DNA from: an uncultured Thomasclavelia sp.
GTDB lineage: Bacteria > Bacillota_I > Bacilli_A > Erysipelotrichales > Coprobacillaceae
Assembly (NCBI GenBank): GCA_910588165.1
Contig: CAJUOR010000006.1
Location: 7,042 to 47,739, forward strand
Reading direction: 5' to 3'
DNA: 40,698 nt
The notes under the pieces were generated by a model, which was not told the DNA's origin, did not search any database, and worked only from the letters and a program-made list of their open reading frames with translations. The first letter of the stretch is position 1. Each line of letters starts with the position of its first letter. The position numbers were made by a program, and so were the translations under genes. Positions 16,941-24,588 of the stretch are shown in pieces.

Positions 16941-17072
16941 TATCTCAAATAAACAATACAATGAAATATTGATTTCTTTTTTTATACTTTAATTTAAGGT
17001 TTAAGTCTTTAGGCTTATCAAGAAAAAATGTCTAATTATTTAATTTTTAGGCATACTATAAATGGTGATTTT

Positions 17073-18119
17073 ATGAAAACAAAGACAAATAAGCCTTCTG
17101 CTTTTTTAATACTCTATTTTATCAGTACCGGATTTTATGCCAATCGTATTTTAACACGTTTTATTTTCCAAAATGCAGGTAAGTGGGCTTGGCTTTATAT
17201 TTGGGGACTATCCTTGATTATTTTAGGTATCGGTCCTTTTATCTATCGCTATATGCAAAAGGTTATCCTTCAATCCAAAAATAAAGAAGCAAATGAAGGT
17301 TATTTAGCCAAAGGCGTGAAAATATGTCTGTATATTTATCTATTCATCAGCTGTTTTTTATGTCTATCGTTTTTACTTAACCTGACCAATATCGGCTGGC
17401 TGTTTGAAACATCGACCTTATGGATTATGCTTCCTTTATTATGTATTATCTATTATGTTTTAAACTTTCGCTTTGATGTGTTGTTGCGTTTATCTACCCT
17501 ATTTATTTTTCCGATTATCATGCAGTATTTAATTTTCGTTTTCGCCAAAAACAAATCGTTTGACCTTTATGCTATCATTCCTTTTTCAACAGATGATATT
17601 CGTAGCATTTTTACCTTAATTATTGCCGGATTATCCATGATTTTAGATTTGGGTCTTTGCCTTTTCTATTTTGACGAATGCGCAACGACTATTAAAAAAC
17701 GCTATTATTATGCCGTAATTTTATTCCATATTTTTTCTTTATGCTTTGACAGTTTAATTGCGACAGGTCAGTTTGGCGTTTTGATTTCGGATTTGCCGTT
17801 TGTCTATTACGAGAGCTGGCGCGTCATCAATTTCGGACAATTTATCGTTTATCTTGATACATTAGCCTTCTTCTATTGGGTAACTAGTGCCTTTTGTCGT
17901 TTAGCCTTATCCTTTTATTTAATCAAAAAAATGACATTGAATTATTCGTGGCTCTATCTATTCAGCTACATAGGACTAGGAATTGCTACTCTCTATATTT
18001 TAAACCATGGTGCTATTTATACGACACTTCGCATCTATCTTTTAACCTTCAGTACATTAGCACTATTCATTGCCTTAGTCATAAAAGTTTATCTTATCAG
18101 AAAGCGGGAATCTAAATGA
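17073..18119 (+). CDS. Spore germination receptor subunit B (GerAB/GerKB family permease)
   Basis: A 348-aa polytopic membrane protein of the GerAB branch of the amino-acid/polyamine transporter superfamily. It is the subunit thought to bind the germinant in the inner spore membrane. About ten hydrophobic helices are visible, beginning with SAFLILYFISTGFYANRI and ending with FSTLALFIALVIKVYLI before a basic tail. The start ATG at 17073 has GGTGAT 3-4 nt upstream; an ATG at 17028 in the same frame has no Shine-Dalgarno. The stop overlaps the next start (ATGA). The assignment rests mostly on the adjoining, clearer GerA and GerC genes and on topology. Confidence 0.82.
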   Translation: MKTKTNKPSAFLILYFISTGFYANRILTRFIFQNAGKWAWLYIWGLSLIILGIGPFIYRYMQKVILQSKNKEANEGYLAKGVKICLYIYLFISCFLCLSFLLNLTNIGWLFETSTLWIMLPLLCIIYYVLNFRFDVLLRLSTLFIFPIIMQYLIFVFAKNKSFDLYAIIPFSTDDIRSIFTLIIAGLSMILDLGLCLFYFDECATTIKKRYYYAVILFHIFSLCFDSLIATGQFGVLISDLPFVYYESWRVINFGQFIVYLDTLAFFYWVTSAFCRLALSFYLIKKMTLNYSWLYLFSYIGLGIATLYILNHGAIYTTLRIYLLTFSTLALFIALVIKVYLIRKRESK

Positions 18120-19516
18120 TTGAAATCTCAAAACTTAAGCAACTTTATGAAAAAAATAAAGATGTGAAAATACGAACTCTCCCTTTTGAACGAACCATTC
18201 ATCTGATTTATAATGAAGGATTGGTTAATACCCAAGATATTGAAAACTTCATTTCCGAAAAATTAGAAATTGCCGTTAGACAGCACACTGATTTAATTAA
18301 CGGAACGTTTTTGGACATCACGGAAATCAAAGAGAACTTCAATGAAATAGATAATAATGTCTTTAGTGGTAAATTGGTCATCGTCGATACAAAAAGAATT
18401 TATGCCCTCAACTTAATTAATCCGCCAAGCCGTAATCCTGAGCAATCCAATATTGATATTACCATTTCTGGTCCTCGAGATAGTTTTGTGGAAAATATTC
18501 AAATCAATGCTGCGTTAATTCGTAAACGTTTAAAGTCTAACACCTTAAAATACGAAACATTTACGGTTGGTGAACGTTCTAAAACCATCGTAGGTTTATT
18601 TTATGTCGAGGATATTATTGATCAACAGTTGTTGTCGCAAATTAAAACTAAAATCAATCAAATCAAAATAGATGCGATTGTTTCGGCAAGTGAGTTCAGA
18701 AGCTTTTTATATGATGAAAAAGCCTCTATGATGCCCTTAACGACTTATACTCAACGTCCTGATTACTGTGTAACAAGTTTATTGGCAGGAAAATTTGTCA
18801 TTTTATTAGATAACTTCAACACAGCTACCATCGGTCCGACAACAATTCCCTTCTATACTGATTTTTCCGATGATGTTAATGACCACTATTTATCTACGAT
18901 TTTAAATCGAATTATCTATTTCTTTTCTTTAGGGATTTCTTTATATTTGATGGGCTTTATTTTAGCCTTATATACCTATAATCCCGAACAATTACCTATC
19001 ACCATTCTTTCTAATATGATTTCCATGCGTAAAGGGGTTGTTTTACCCGTTCATTTGGAAATTCTATTTGCAACTTTTCTTTTCGAGTTATTTAGAATTG
19101 CCGGGACAAGACTGCCGGCCGGGATTTCTTCAACGCTTTTAGTCATCGGAGGGGTCTTACTAGGTCAAATTACGATTGCGAGTGGTCTAATCAGCTATGA
19201 TATTATGTTTTTAACGTCCTTAACGATTATATGTAACTACTCTATTTCAAACAACCTCAGCTTAAACAATGTCGTAACGACATTCAAGTGGATCGTCTTT
19301 TTCTTTAGTTTATTTTTAGGCTTCTATGGCTTTATACTTTCATTTATTTTTATTACTGCTTATTTTGCCAGCAAGAAATCTTTCGGTGTTCCAATCACAG
19401 CACCACTTGCACCTTTAAACTTGAAGGATTTGCCGAAAATATTTATAAGCCGTAATTTTATCAAGAAAACAAAACGCCCGGGTTATAATCACCCTATAGA
19501 TAAGGAGAACCGATGA
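18116..19516 (+). CDS. Spore germination receptor subunit A (GerAA/GerKA family)
   Basis: A 466-aa GerA-family protein with a soluble N-terminal half and a membrane C-terminal half. Family segments: IHLIYNEGLVNTQDIENFI, the stretch NAALIRKRLKSNTLKYETFT followed by VGERSKTIVGLFYVEDI, TQRPDYCVTSLLAGKFVILL and FNTATIGPTTIPFYTDFSDD. About five membrane helices follow, with HLEILFATFLFELFRIAGTR and LPAGISSTLLVIGGVLLGQI. Known GerA subunits form an oligomeric ion channel in the inner spore membrane that releases cations on germinant binding. It overlaps the B gene by 4 bp and the C gene by 4 bp, so translation is coupled. The order is B-A-C rather than the common A-B-C. Confidence 0.92.
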   Translation: MIEISKLKQLYEKNKDVKIRTLPFERTIHLIYNEGLVNTQDIENFISEKLEIAVRQHTDLINGTFLDITEIKENFNEIDNNVFSGKLVIVDTKRIYALNLINPPSRNPEQSNIDITISGPRDSFVENIQINAALIRKRLKSNTLKYETFTVGERSKTIVGLFYVEDIIDQQLLSQIKTKINQIKIDAIVSASEFRSFLYDEKASMMPLTTYTQRPDYCVTSLLAGKFVILLDNFNTATIGPTTIPFYTDFSDDVNDHYLSTILNRIIYFFSLGISLYLMGFILALYTYNPEQLPITILSNMISMRKGVVLPVHLEILFATFLFELFRIAGTRLPAGISSTLLVIGGVLLGQITIASGLISYDIMFLTSLTIICNYSISNNLSLNNVVTTFKWIVFFFSLFLGFYGFILSFIFITAYFASKKSFGVPITAPLAPLNLKDLPKIFISRNFIKKTKRPGYNHPIDKENR

Positions 19517-20622
19517 AAAAGTTAGGATTATTATTTTTATCTTTGACGATGCTTTGCGGTTGTCAAGATAAGAAAAATTTATTAGATATTTTATTTCCTT
19601 CAAGTATGGCTATCAATTATCAAGACGGTCAATATCAAGTCGCCTTTCAGATTGACAATTTAGCAACCGTCGCTAAAACCGAGTTAGAATCTTCAACACA
19701 ACAAACCATACTGTTAGTAGCAAGCGGTAAAGGTGAAAGCTTAGAAGAAGCCATCAATCAAATTGAAGAAACAGAACGCAGTGTTATCAATCTATCGCAC
19801 ATTCGTTCCGTTGTCTTATTACCCGGTGCAATAGACTTAGATGTTCAAAAGGATATTTGTAACTTTGCCACGATGAATCCACAATTAAGACTTGATGCCG
19901 ATGTCTATTATACCAAAGAAGAATTAAAAGATATTTATACAACCAATTTCCAAATCAGCCGTTCTGAATTATATACGCTCTCTAATTCTCCTGATTTCAA
20001 AAAAGTTTCGACAATGTTAAAATCAATTAACCTTTTACAGTTATCTAAAGCTATCAATGACAAAAACATCACTGTGGAAATGCCGGTTTTAGAACTCAAT
20101 CATGAGAATTTAGATACATATATGACAAATGACGGTGAAACTGAGCAAAAGGTTTACAATATCAAACAACTTATGTATCTAAATGATTCTTTCAATCAGA
20201 AAGAAACGATTGATTTCGCCGATTTAGAAGGTATTCAATGGGTAACCAGACACCATGATGATGTTGATGTTAATATTGAAATTGAAGGCAATGGCGTTCA
20301 TGCTGTTTCTTCAAGTGTCAAAGCTATGATTGTTTACAATCCGTTTTCTAAAACCTATCATCTCAAAGGGACCATTAACTTAGTTGTCACTCGTGATTTA
20401 GGCTTGCGTGATATTTCCGAAATTCAACCCTATTTACAAGAAGAAATCTATCAACAGATTGCGCATACCTATCAGACAGGTCTACAAAAAGACATAGATG
20501 TTTACAATATGCGTTATAAATCAATGTTGTTTGGGCATGACACCAAACCTGATAGCCATAACTTTTATAATGAATTGGAAGTTAAAGCAGTTATGAAAGG
20601 TAGTTATATCGGGGCCTATTAA
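19513..20622 (+). CDS. Spore germination receptor lipoprotein subunit C (GerAC/GerKC family)
   Basis: A 369-aa Ger(x)C-family lipoprotein. The signal peptide MKKLGLLFLSLTMLCGC ends in a lipobox (LCGC, Cys17), so it is predicted to be diacylated and anchored on the outer face of the inner spore membrane. The rest is soluble. The segment AVMKGSYIGAY at the very end and the ASGKGESLEEAINQIEETE stretch near residue 74 agree with the GerC fold. The start overlaps the gerA stop (ATGA), with AAGGAGAACC upstream. A strong hairpin follows the stop. The length is close to the usual 370-400 aa. Confidence 0.9.
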   Translation: MKKLGLLFLSLTMLCGCQDKKNLLDILFPSSMAINYQDGQYQVAFQIDNLATVAKTELESSTQQTILLVASGKGESLEEAINQIEETERSVINLSHIRSVVLLPGAIDLDVQKDICNFATMNPQLRLDADVYYTKEELKDIYTTNFQISRSELYTLSNSPDFKKVSTMLKSINLLQLSKAINDKNITVEMPVLELNHENLDTYMTNDGETEQKVYNIKQLMYLNDSFNQKETIDFADLEGIQWVTRHHDDVDVNIEIEGNGVHAVSSSVKAMIVYNPFSKTYHLKGTINLVVTRDLGLRDISEIQPYLQEEIYQQIAHTYQTGLQKDIDVYNMRYKSMLFGHDTKPDSHNFYNELEVKAVMKGSYIGAY

Positions 20623-20629
20623 ACACATG

Positions 20630-20659
20630 AAAGGGAGTCAATTCATTTTGGCTCCCTTT
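20630..20659. terminator. Hairpin between convergent ger operon and DUF1284 gene
   Basis: AAAGGGAGTC (20630-20639) pairs with GGCTCCCTTT (20650-20659), 10 bp with one G-T. T-runs are short on both sides (about three), so it is a bidirectional terminator of moderate strength. Confidence 0.65.
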
Positions 20660-20664
20660 AAAGT

Positions 20665-21501
20665 TTATAGGTTTGATTGAATCATCGCTTCAATGCGTTC
20701 TTCTTGATACGATAATAAATAACCGAGATTTTTAGCGATTTCAATTTGTTTTTCTAATGTATCTGTTTGACATTGTTTTAAATGAAGATAGGCTTCAATA
20801 TCTTTTTCATCTCGATAAAAAATAAGAACAGACTGCCCGCTATTTTTGAACAATAAAGTTTCAATCAACTGATGTTCGATGTAAAAATGTACATGATATT
20901 TCTTGGCTATCTGATATGCGTGGATTAAATCATGGCGAAACAACTTGTTATCATTAGTCGCATGACTGAAAGCTAAACGCTTAACACCGGCACTGACAAC
21001 TTCACAAAAAGCGTCTATGACCCCAATCCGAAAAGCCATATTATCATCTAAACTTGGTGCATACTTTTCGATATATTTTTTTGCCCCAAGTGAAAAATGT
21101 GTACGCCTGAAAGATAGCTTATCTGCCTCTTCTTCTAAATAACAAGCTTCAAATTTGTCCATCTGGTAGTAATAAGTCATACATAATTCTAAAGCTGTAT
21201 AAGTTTGATCAAAAGAAAGTTGGAAGGCTTTGATAATTCTTTGATCTAAACGTAAATTGTAACCTTCTTTAGAAATATGAGTCAAAGGATCAATGCATTT
21301 TCCGTTTTGATGCTTAATGCAAGGTTGACAAATATCGTCCGCAGACAAAGTCAACTGAATTTCAATATCGGAACATTGAAGAATTTCATTACCTATCTTA
21401 TAAAAATCATGCCCCATTTTCAAATCAGGAACAAATTGCTCTAATCCAGTTCCGTGTAATTTAATAATATCTATGAAATGATGTGGTTTAATCTTTATCA
21501 T
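20665..21501 (-). CDS. DUF1284-like protein with an additional unknown C-terminal domain
   Basis: A 278-aa soluble protein. The first 75 residues resemble DUF1284: IKPHHFIDIIKLHGTGLEQF, then LSADDICQPCIKHQNGKC, whose three cysteines (CxxC...C) could hold a metal or iron-sulfur cluster. DUF1284 proteins are usually about 130-150 aa; here about 130 more residues follow, with FRIGVIDAFCEVVSAGVKRL, KKYHVHFYIEHQLIETLLF and SVLIFYRDEKDIEAYLHLK, which I do not recognise. The start ATG at 21499-21501 uses GGAGG about 9 nt upstream, inside the end of cinA, and overlaps cinA by 14 bp. The two genes are therefore co-transcribed. Function unknown. Confidence 0.7.
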   Translation of the reverse strand: MIKIKPHHFIDIIKLHGTGLEQFVPDLKMGHDFYKIGNEILQCSDIEIQLTLSADDICQPCIKHQNGKCIDPLTHISKEGYNLRLDQRIIKAFQLSFDQTYTALELCMTYYYQMDKFEACYLEEEADKLSFRRTHFSLGAKKYIEKYAPSLDDNMAFRIGVIDAFCEVVSAGVKRLAFSHATNDNKLFRHDLIHAYQIAKKYHVHFYIEHQLIETLLFKNSGQSVLIFYRDEKDIEAYLHLKQCQTDTLEKQIEIAKNLGYLLSYQEERIEAMIQSNL

Positions 21502-22579
21502 GACCCATGACCTCCAAACTAATATCTTCTAAAAAGGCATAAAGCTTCTGCTGCACTTTTTCTATATTCAACAAAGCCTTTTTCAAACAAGGAATTTCCT
21601 TGGTGAAGTGTTGTTGCATAAAATAGGCGTCAATCACAAGCACTTCTCCTACTTTTTCTTGCCTCAAAGCAATACTTACTTGATGTGGACTATCCTCAAC
21701 AATCTTAGATTTAAGATAGGCTTGCTTAAAAAAAGATTGTAGAAATTCACAATGGTTTAATTCAAGCCTAAATGGTGGCAAATGTTTTATCTCTATATGC
21801 TTTAAGGCTTCGATTGGCAATAATCTTGTTTGGAGAATTTCCGCTAATGCCTTTTCCCATGTATCTAATAAATGAATTGCTTTAGTTTCATCTACTTGTT
21901 TAGTCGCTAAACGAAGACGCACAAAACCTTGTCCGGCATACAAAGCTAATGTCACTTGATTTTGACGTTGCAGTAAGGTTTCTAATTCATCGGCGAGCTG
22001 ACTTTCGCCACTTTGCCATACAACGTACTCTCTTGTATAAAGATGTTCTTTAATCAAAGTTGTCATATACGGCTTAAGGCTATGTTCGATAACATATCTT
22101 AATTCGATAGGCGGACCCGGTAAATTAACAATACGTTTACCGTTTTTCTCAATGATACAGCCGTTAGCTGTGCCTACTTCGTTTTCCAAAATATATGCCC
22201 CATTGACATAATAAGCTTGTTTGAAATTGCTTTTGGCAATATGCTTTTGACTACGGTTTAAAAAGCCGACTTTAGAGGCGATTTTATTAGCTTCCGCTTC
22301 TAAATAAACCATTTCTAAACCAAAGACCTCAGCACTGATTTCTTTAGTTAAATCATCGTTTGTAGGTCCAATCCCACCACTTGTGATAACCATATCAGCG
22401 CCTCTTTCAAAGGCTGAAGTCAAAACCTGTTTTAAACGTTGCGGATTATCTCCGACAGTCGTTTCATAATAAACATCAAAGCCCATATCTTTACAGAATT
22501 TCATTAAGTCCTTAGCATTGGTATTGACAATTTCTCCCATTAAAAGTTCTGTCCCGACACTCACAATTTCTACTTTCAT
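21488..22579 (-). CDS. cinA: CinA-like protein, MoCF domain retained, C-terminal deamidase domain not recognisable
   Basis: A 363-aa member of the CinA family. The N-terminal COG1058/MoCF-like domain is clear: VEIVSVGTELLMGEIVNTNA, VITSGGIGPTNDDLTKEIS, NEVGTANGCIIEKNGKRIVN and LPGPPIELRYVIE. It is followed by a middle domain (residues about 180-255). Typical CinA is 410-430 aa and ends in a PncC nicotinamide-nucleotide deamidase domain with an AESCTGG motif. Here the last 110 residues have no such motif and read as a short unrelated or decayed tail. ADP-ribose/NMN pyrophosphatase activity of the N-terminal part may remain. The start follows GGAGGTAGGCTA and lies just after the DUF368 terminator. 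Confidence 0.85.
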   Translation of the reverse strand: MKVEIVSVGTELLMGEIVNTNAKDLMKFCKDMGFDVYYETTVGDNPQRLKQVLTSAFERGADMVITSGGIGPTNDDLTKEISAEVFGLEMVYLEAEANKIASKVGFLNRSQKHIAKSNFKQAYYVNGAYILENEVGTANGCIIEKNGKRIVNLPGPPIELRYVIEHSLKPYMTTLIKEHLYTREYVVWQSGESQLADELETLLQRQNQVTLALYAGQGFVRLRLATKQVDETKAIHLLDTWEKALAEILQTRLLPIEALKHIEIKHLPPFRLELNHCEFLQSFFKQAYLKSKIVEDSPHQVSIALRQEKVGEVLVIDAYFMQQHFTKEIPCLKKALLNIEKVQQKLYAFLEDISLEVMGHDKD

Positions 22580-22591
22580 TAGCCTACCTCC

Positions 22592-22616
22592 AAAAAAAGA
22601 AAGGTTTATTCCTTTC
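22592..22616 (-). terminator. Terminator after the DUF368 gene, overlapping its stop
   Basis: On the minus strand: stem GAAAGG, loop AATAAA (holding the TAA stop), stem CCTTTC, then TTTTTTT. It lies directly before the cinA Shine-Dalgarno, so cinA would depend on read-through or an unseen promoter. Confidence 0.65.
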
Positions 22617-23457
22617 CTAAATAAAATGCAATCACTATGCCTACTAATAGTGCCAGCACTGAAGTCATTATCATAGACACTGTGAGAGTTTGCAATGACA
22701 CACCCATTAAAATGGCAATCGGACTAGCGACAACTAAACCTAAAATAGCACAAAAGGTTAAAGCTTCATATCGAGCTAACAACATTTCAATCAATTTAGC
22801 AATCGCAAAGATACCTAGAACCACCCCTAAACCGAAAGGCAATAGAATCAATGTCGGTGTGATTAGTGCTGCTATATCAAAAGTTAAGGCAGATTTAATA
22901 AAGGTATTGATAGTTGTTAAGATAGGTTGATAATAGCCTAGCAACATCAAAATCATTGAACCAGATACACCGGGAATAACCATTGTCGCTGAAGCGATGA
23001 CACCAATCATAAACAACTTAATCATTTCAATTATAGATAGTTGAAGATTAACCTCATTGCTACTACCGTTAAATAGCTGTAAGCCTATAATTAAAGCAAA
23101 AAACAAAAGAAAGATTGTAGCGTGTGACAGATGTACTCTTTTAATTTTAATTCTTTTAAGAATAACGGGTAATCCACCCAAAATCAAGCCAATAAAAAAT
23201 AAATTAGTTTGCAAAGGAAATCTTTCAAATAAGTATTCAATCATAAAAGCCAATCCGACAATTCCAATGCCGGCACCTAAAAATATAGGAACTAACAGTT
23301 GAATACATTTTTTTGTTTCTTTAAAAAGATGAGTTAAAGAATAGATGATTTTATCATAAATCCCCATAGATACAGCCATTGTTCCACCACTGACACCGGG
23401 AATTATATTAGCTATGCCTATAAAAACACCTTTAATAATATCATTAACAAAATTCAT
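22606..23457 (-). CDS. DUF368 family polyprenyl-phosphate transporter (PopT-like)
   Basis: A 283-aa membrane protein with about eight hydrophobic helices and the two inverted DUF368 repeats. Each repeat has a signature loop: GIANIIPGVSGGTMAVSMG (residues about 15-33) and ATMVIPGVSGSMILMLLGYY (about 157-176). DUF368 proteins have been shown in other Bacillota and in Vibrio to recycle undecaprenyl phosphate across the membrane (PopT), serving peptidoglycan and teichoic acid synthesis. Whether this one does so is inference from the family. The start at 23457 follows AAAAAAGGAGGATTCTC. The gene is on the same strand as cinA but separated by a terminator. Confidence 0.88.
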   Translation of the reverse strand: MNFVNDIIKGVFIGIANIIPGVSGGTMAVSMGIYDKIIYSLTHLFKETKKCIQLLVPIFLGAGIGIVGLAFMIEYLFERFPLQTNLFFIGLILGGLPVILKRIKIKRVHLSHATIFLLFFALIIGLQLFNGSSNEVNLQLSIIEMIKLFMIGVIASATMVIPGVSGSMILMLLGYYQPILTTINTFIKSALTFDIAALITPTLILLPFGLGVVLGIFAIAKLIEMLLARYEALTFCAILGLVVASPIAILMGVSLQTLTVSMIMTSVLALLVGIVIAFYLGKE

Positions 23458-23533
23458 GAGAATCCTCCTTTTTTAATCTTGTATATTGTAACATAAATCA
23501 ATGGGGGTTCGTAGGTTTTTTTGGTGGAAATAA

Positions 23534-23582
23534 ACAAAAAGAACATTAAATCTTTATATGACAAAAAGTTCTTTATGTTCTT
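23534..23582 (-). terminator. Possible terminator at the end of the DUF975-like gene
   Basis: On the minus strand AAGAACAT (23575-23582) pairs with ATGTTCTT (23539-23546) across a 28-nt loop, then TTTGTTTATTT. The loop is long and the gene's stop lies within it, so this is a moderate call. Confidence 0.45.
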
Positions 23583-24396
23583 CTTGAGAAATGAGATTTT
23601 GATAAAATAAAGCCATCGCAATTTCAATATGTGGTAGATAAAAAAACAAAGGTAAGTAAATAGCTAAAAATATAGTTATAGAAATACTTAAAAAAGGAAC
23701 AAAAGCCAGGAGTGAAGAAATGATATTGACACTTAAGTAAACTAAAAGAATACGAGGCAAATAAAACAGTTGAATAAATAAAATATACCTTTTCTTCCCT
23801 TTTGTCATTTGCCAACTTTTCATGATAGCTTCATTCCATGAAATATCATATTTTTCAACTAAATAAGGCATCATAGATAAGCCAAAAGAAGCAAAAGAAG
23901 AGATAACAGAAGCTAAGCTGAAACAGATAATCAAGATAGGTTGCGTTAAATAATCGGAAACAATAGACAAACTGTTAATTTCATCGATACCCGTCACAAC
24001 AATAACCCTTACCCAATCTAAAAATTCACCTAACGCAAAACCTGTATTAAACCTAATTAACAGTAATCCGGGACTTAAGATACATAAACTAATTACATTG
24101 AGAATCAATTTACGCATAATATATGCCGGAAAAAGTTTCACAAAGTTAGTCATACCTACAAAACAATCTTTAAATTGGATTTCAGCGGTTCTATTTTCCA
24201 CACATTTTAAAGAGGTGATGACATAGGCATGGCTGAGGGTAACAAAAACAATCCCGCCAAAAATCGCAACAATTTGATTAGAAATCAAATTGACCGCTAA
24301 CATGAGTATCTCAATTGCTAAATAGATGGGTAACAGCTTATGAAAATGTTGCCTAAATAAACTTTCTGTTTCTTTGATAATTTTTATCATTGACAT
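23554..24396 (-). CDS. DUF975-like multi-pass membrane protein
   Basis: A 280-aa membrane protein of about six helices with a cytoplasmic start (MSMIKIIKETESLFRQHFHK). The region AFVP... to the end and the block MMPYLVEKYDISWNEAIMKSWQMTKGKK (quoted in part as DISWNEAIMKSWQMTKGKK) resemble DUF975 proteins, which have an ALxxSxxMMKGxK segment between two helices. Role unknown; DUF975 proteins are common in Bacillota and have no enzyme motif. The start ATG at 24396 follows GGAGGGATAGCAT. It has its own good promoter and stands alone between purB and the DUF368 gene. Confidence 0.65.
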   Translation of the reverse strand: MSMIKIIKETESLFRQHFHKLLPIYLAIEILMLAVNLISNQIVAIFGGIVFVTLSHAYVITSLKCVENRTAEIQFKDCFVGMTNFVKLFPAYIMRKLILNVISLCILSPGLLLIRFNTGFALGEFLDWVRVIVVTGIDEINSLSIVSDYLTQPILIICFSLASVISSFASFGLSMMPYLVEKYDISWNEAIMKSWQMTKGKKRYILFIQLFYLPRILLVYLSVNIISSLLAFVPFLSISITIFLAIYLPLFFYLPHIEIAMALFYQNLISQEEHKELFVI

Positions 24397-24429
24397 ATGC
24401 TATCCCTCCTCTATTTTCAAATTGCTTTC

Positions 24430-24458
24430 ATTATACCTTAAAAGAAGTTAAAAGACAA
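24430..24458 (-). promoter_or_regulatory. Sigma-A promoter of the DUF975-like gene
   Basis: Minus strand: -35 TTGTCT (plus-strand AGACAA 24453-24458), 17-bp spacer, -10 TATAAT (plus-strand ATTATA 24430-24435). It lies 34 nt upstream of the ATG. Confidence 0.7.
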
Positions 24459-24548
24459 ACAATTATTCAGTAATCAAAGAAAAAACTCCACTTGCATTGA
24501 CTTGCTATATACTATCAAATTTTTTATCAGAGAAAGTCAATATATATC

Positions 24549-24579
24549 AAAAAAGACTTATGGGATTAACCATAAGTCT
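24549..24579 (-). terminator. Terminator of the purine operon after purB
   Basis: On the minus strand: stem AGACTTATGG, 6-nt loop, stem CCATAAGTCT (10 bp), ending in TTTTTT. It starts 10 bp after the purB stop and closes the fhs-pur block. Confidence 0.85.
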
Positions 24580-24588
24580 AAAATTCTT

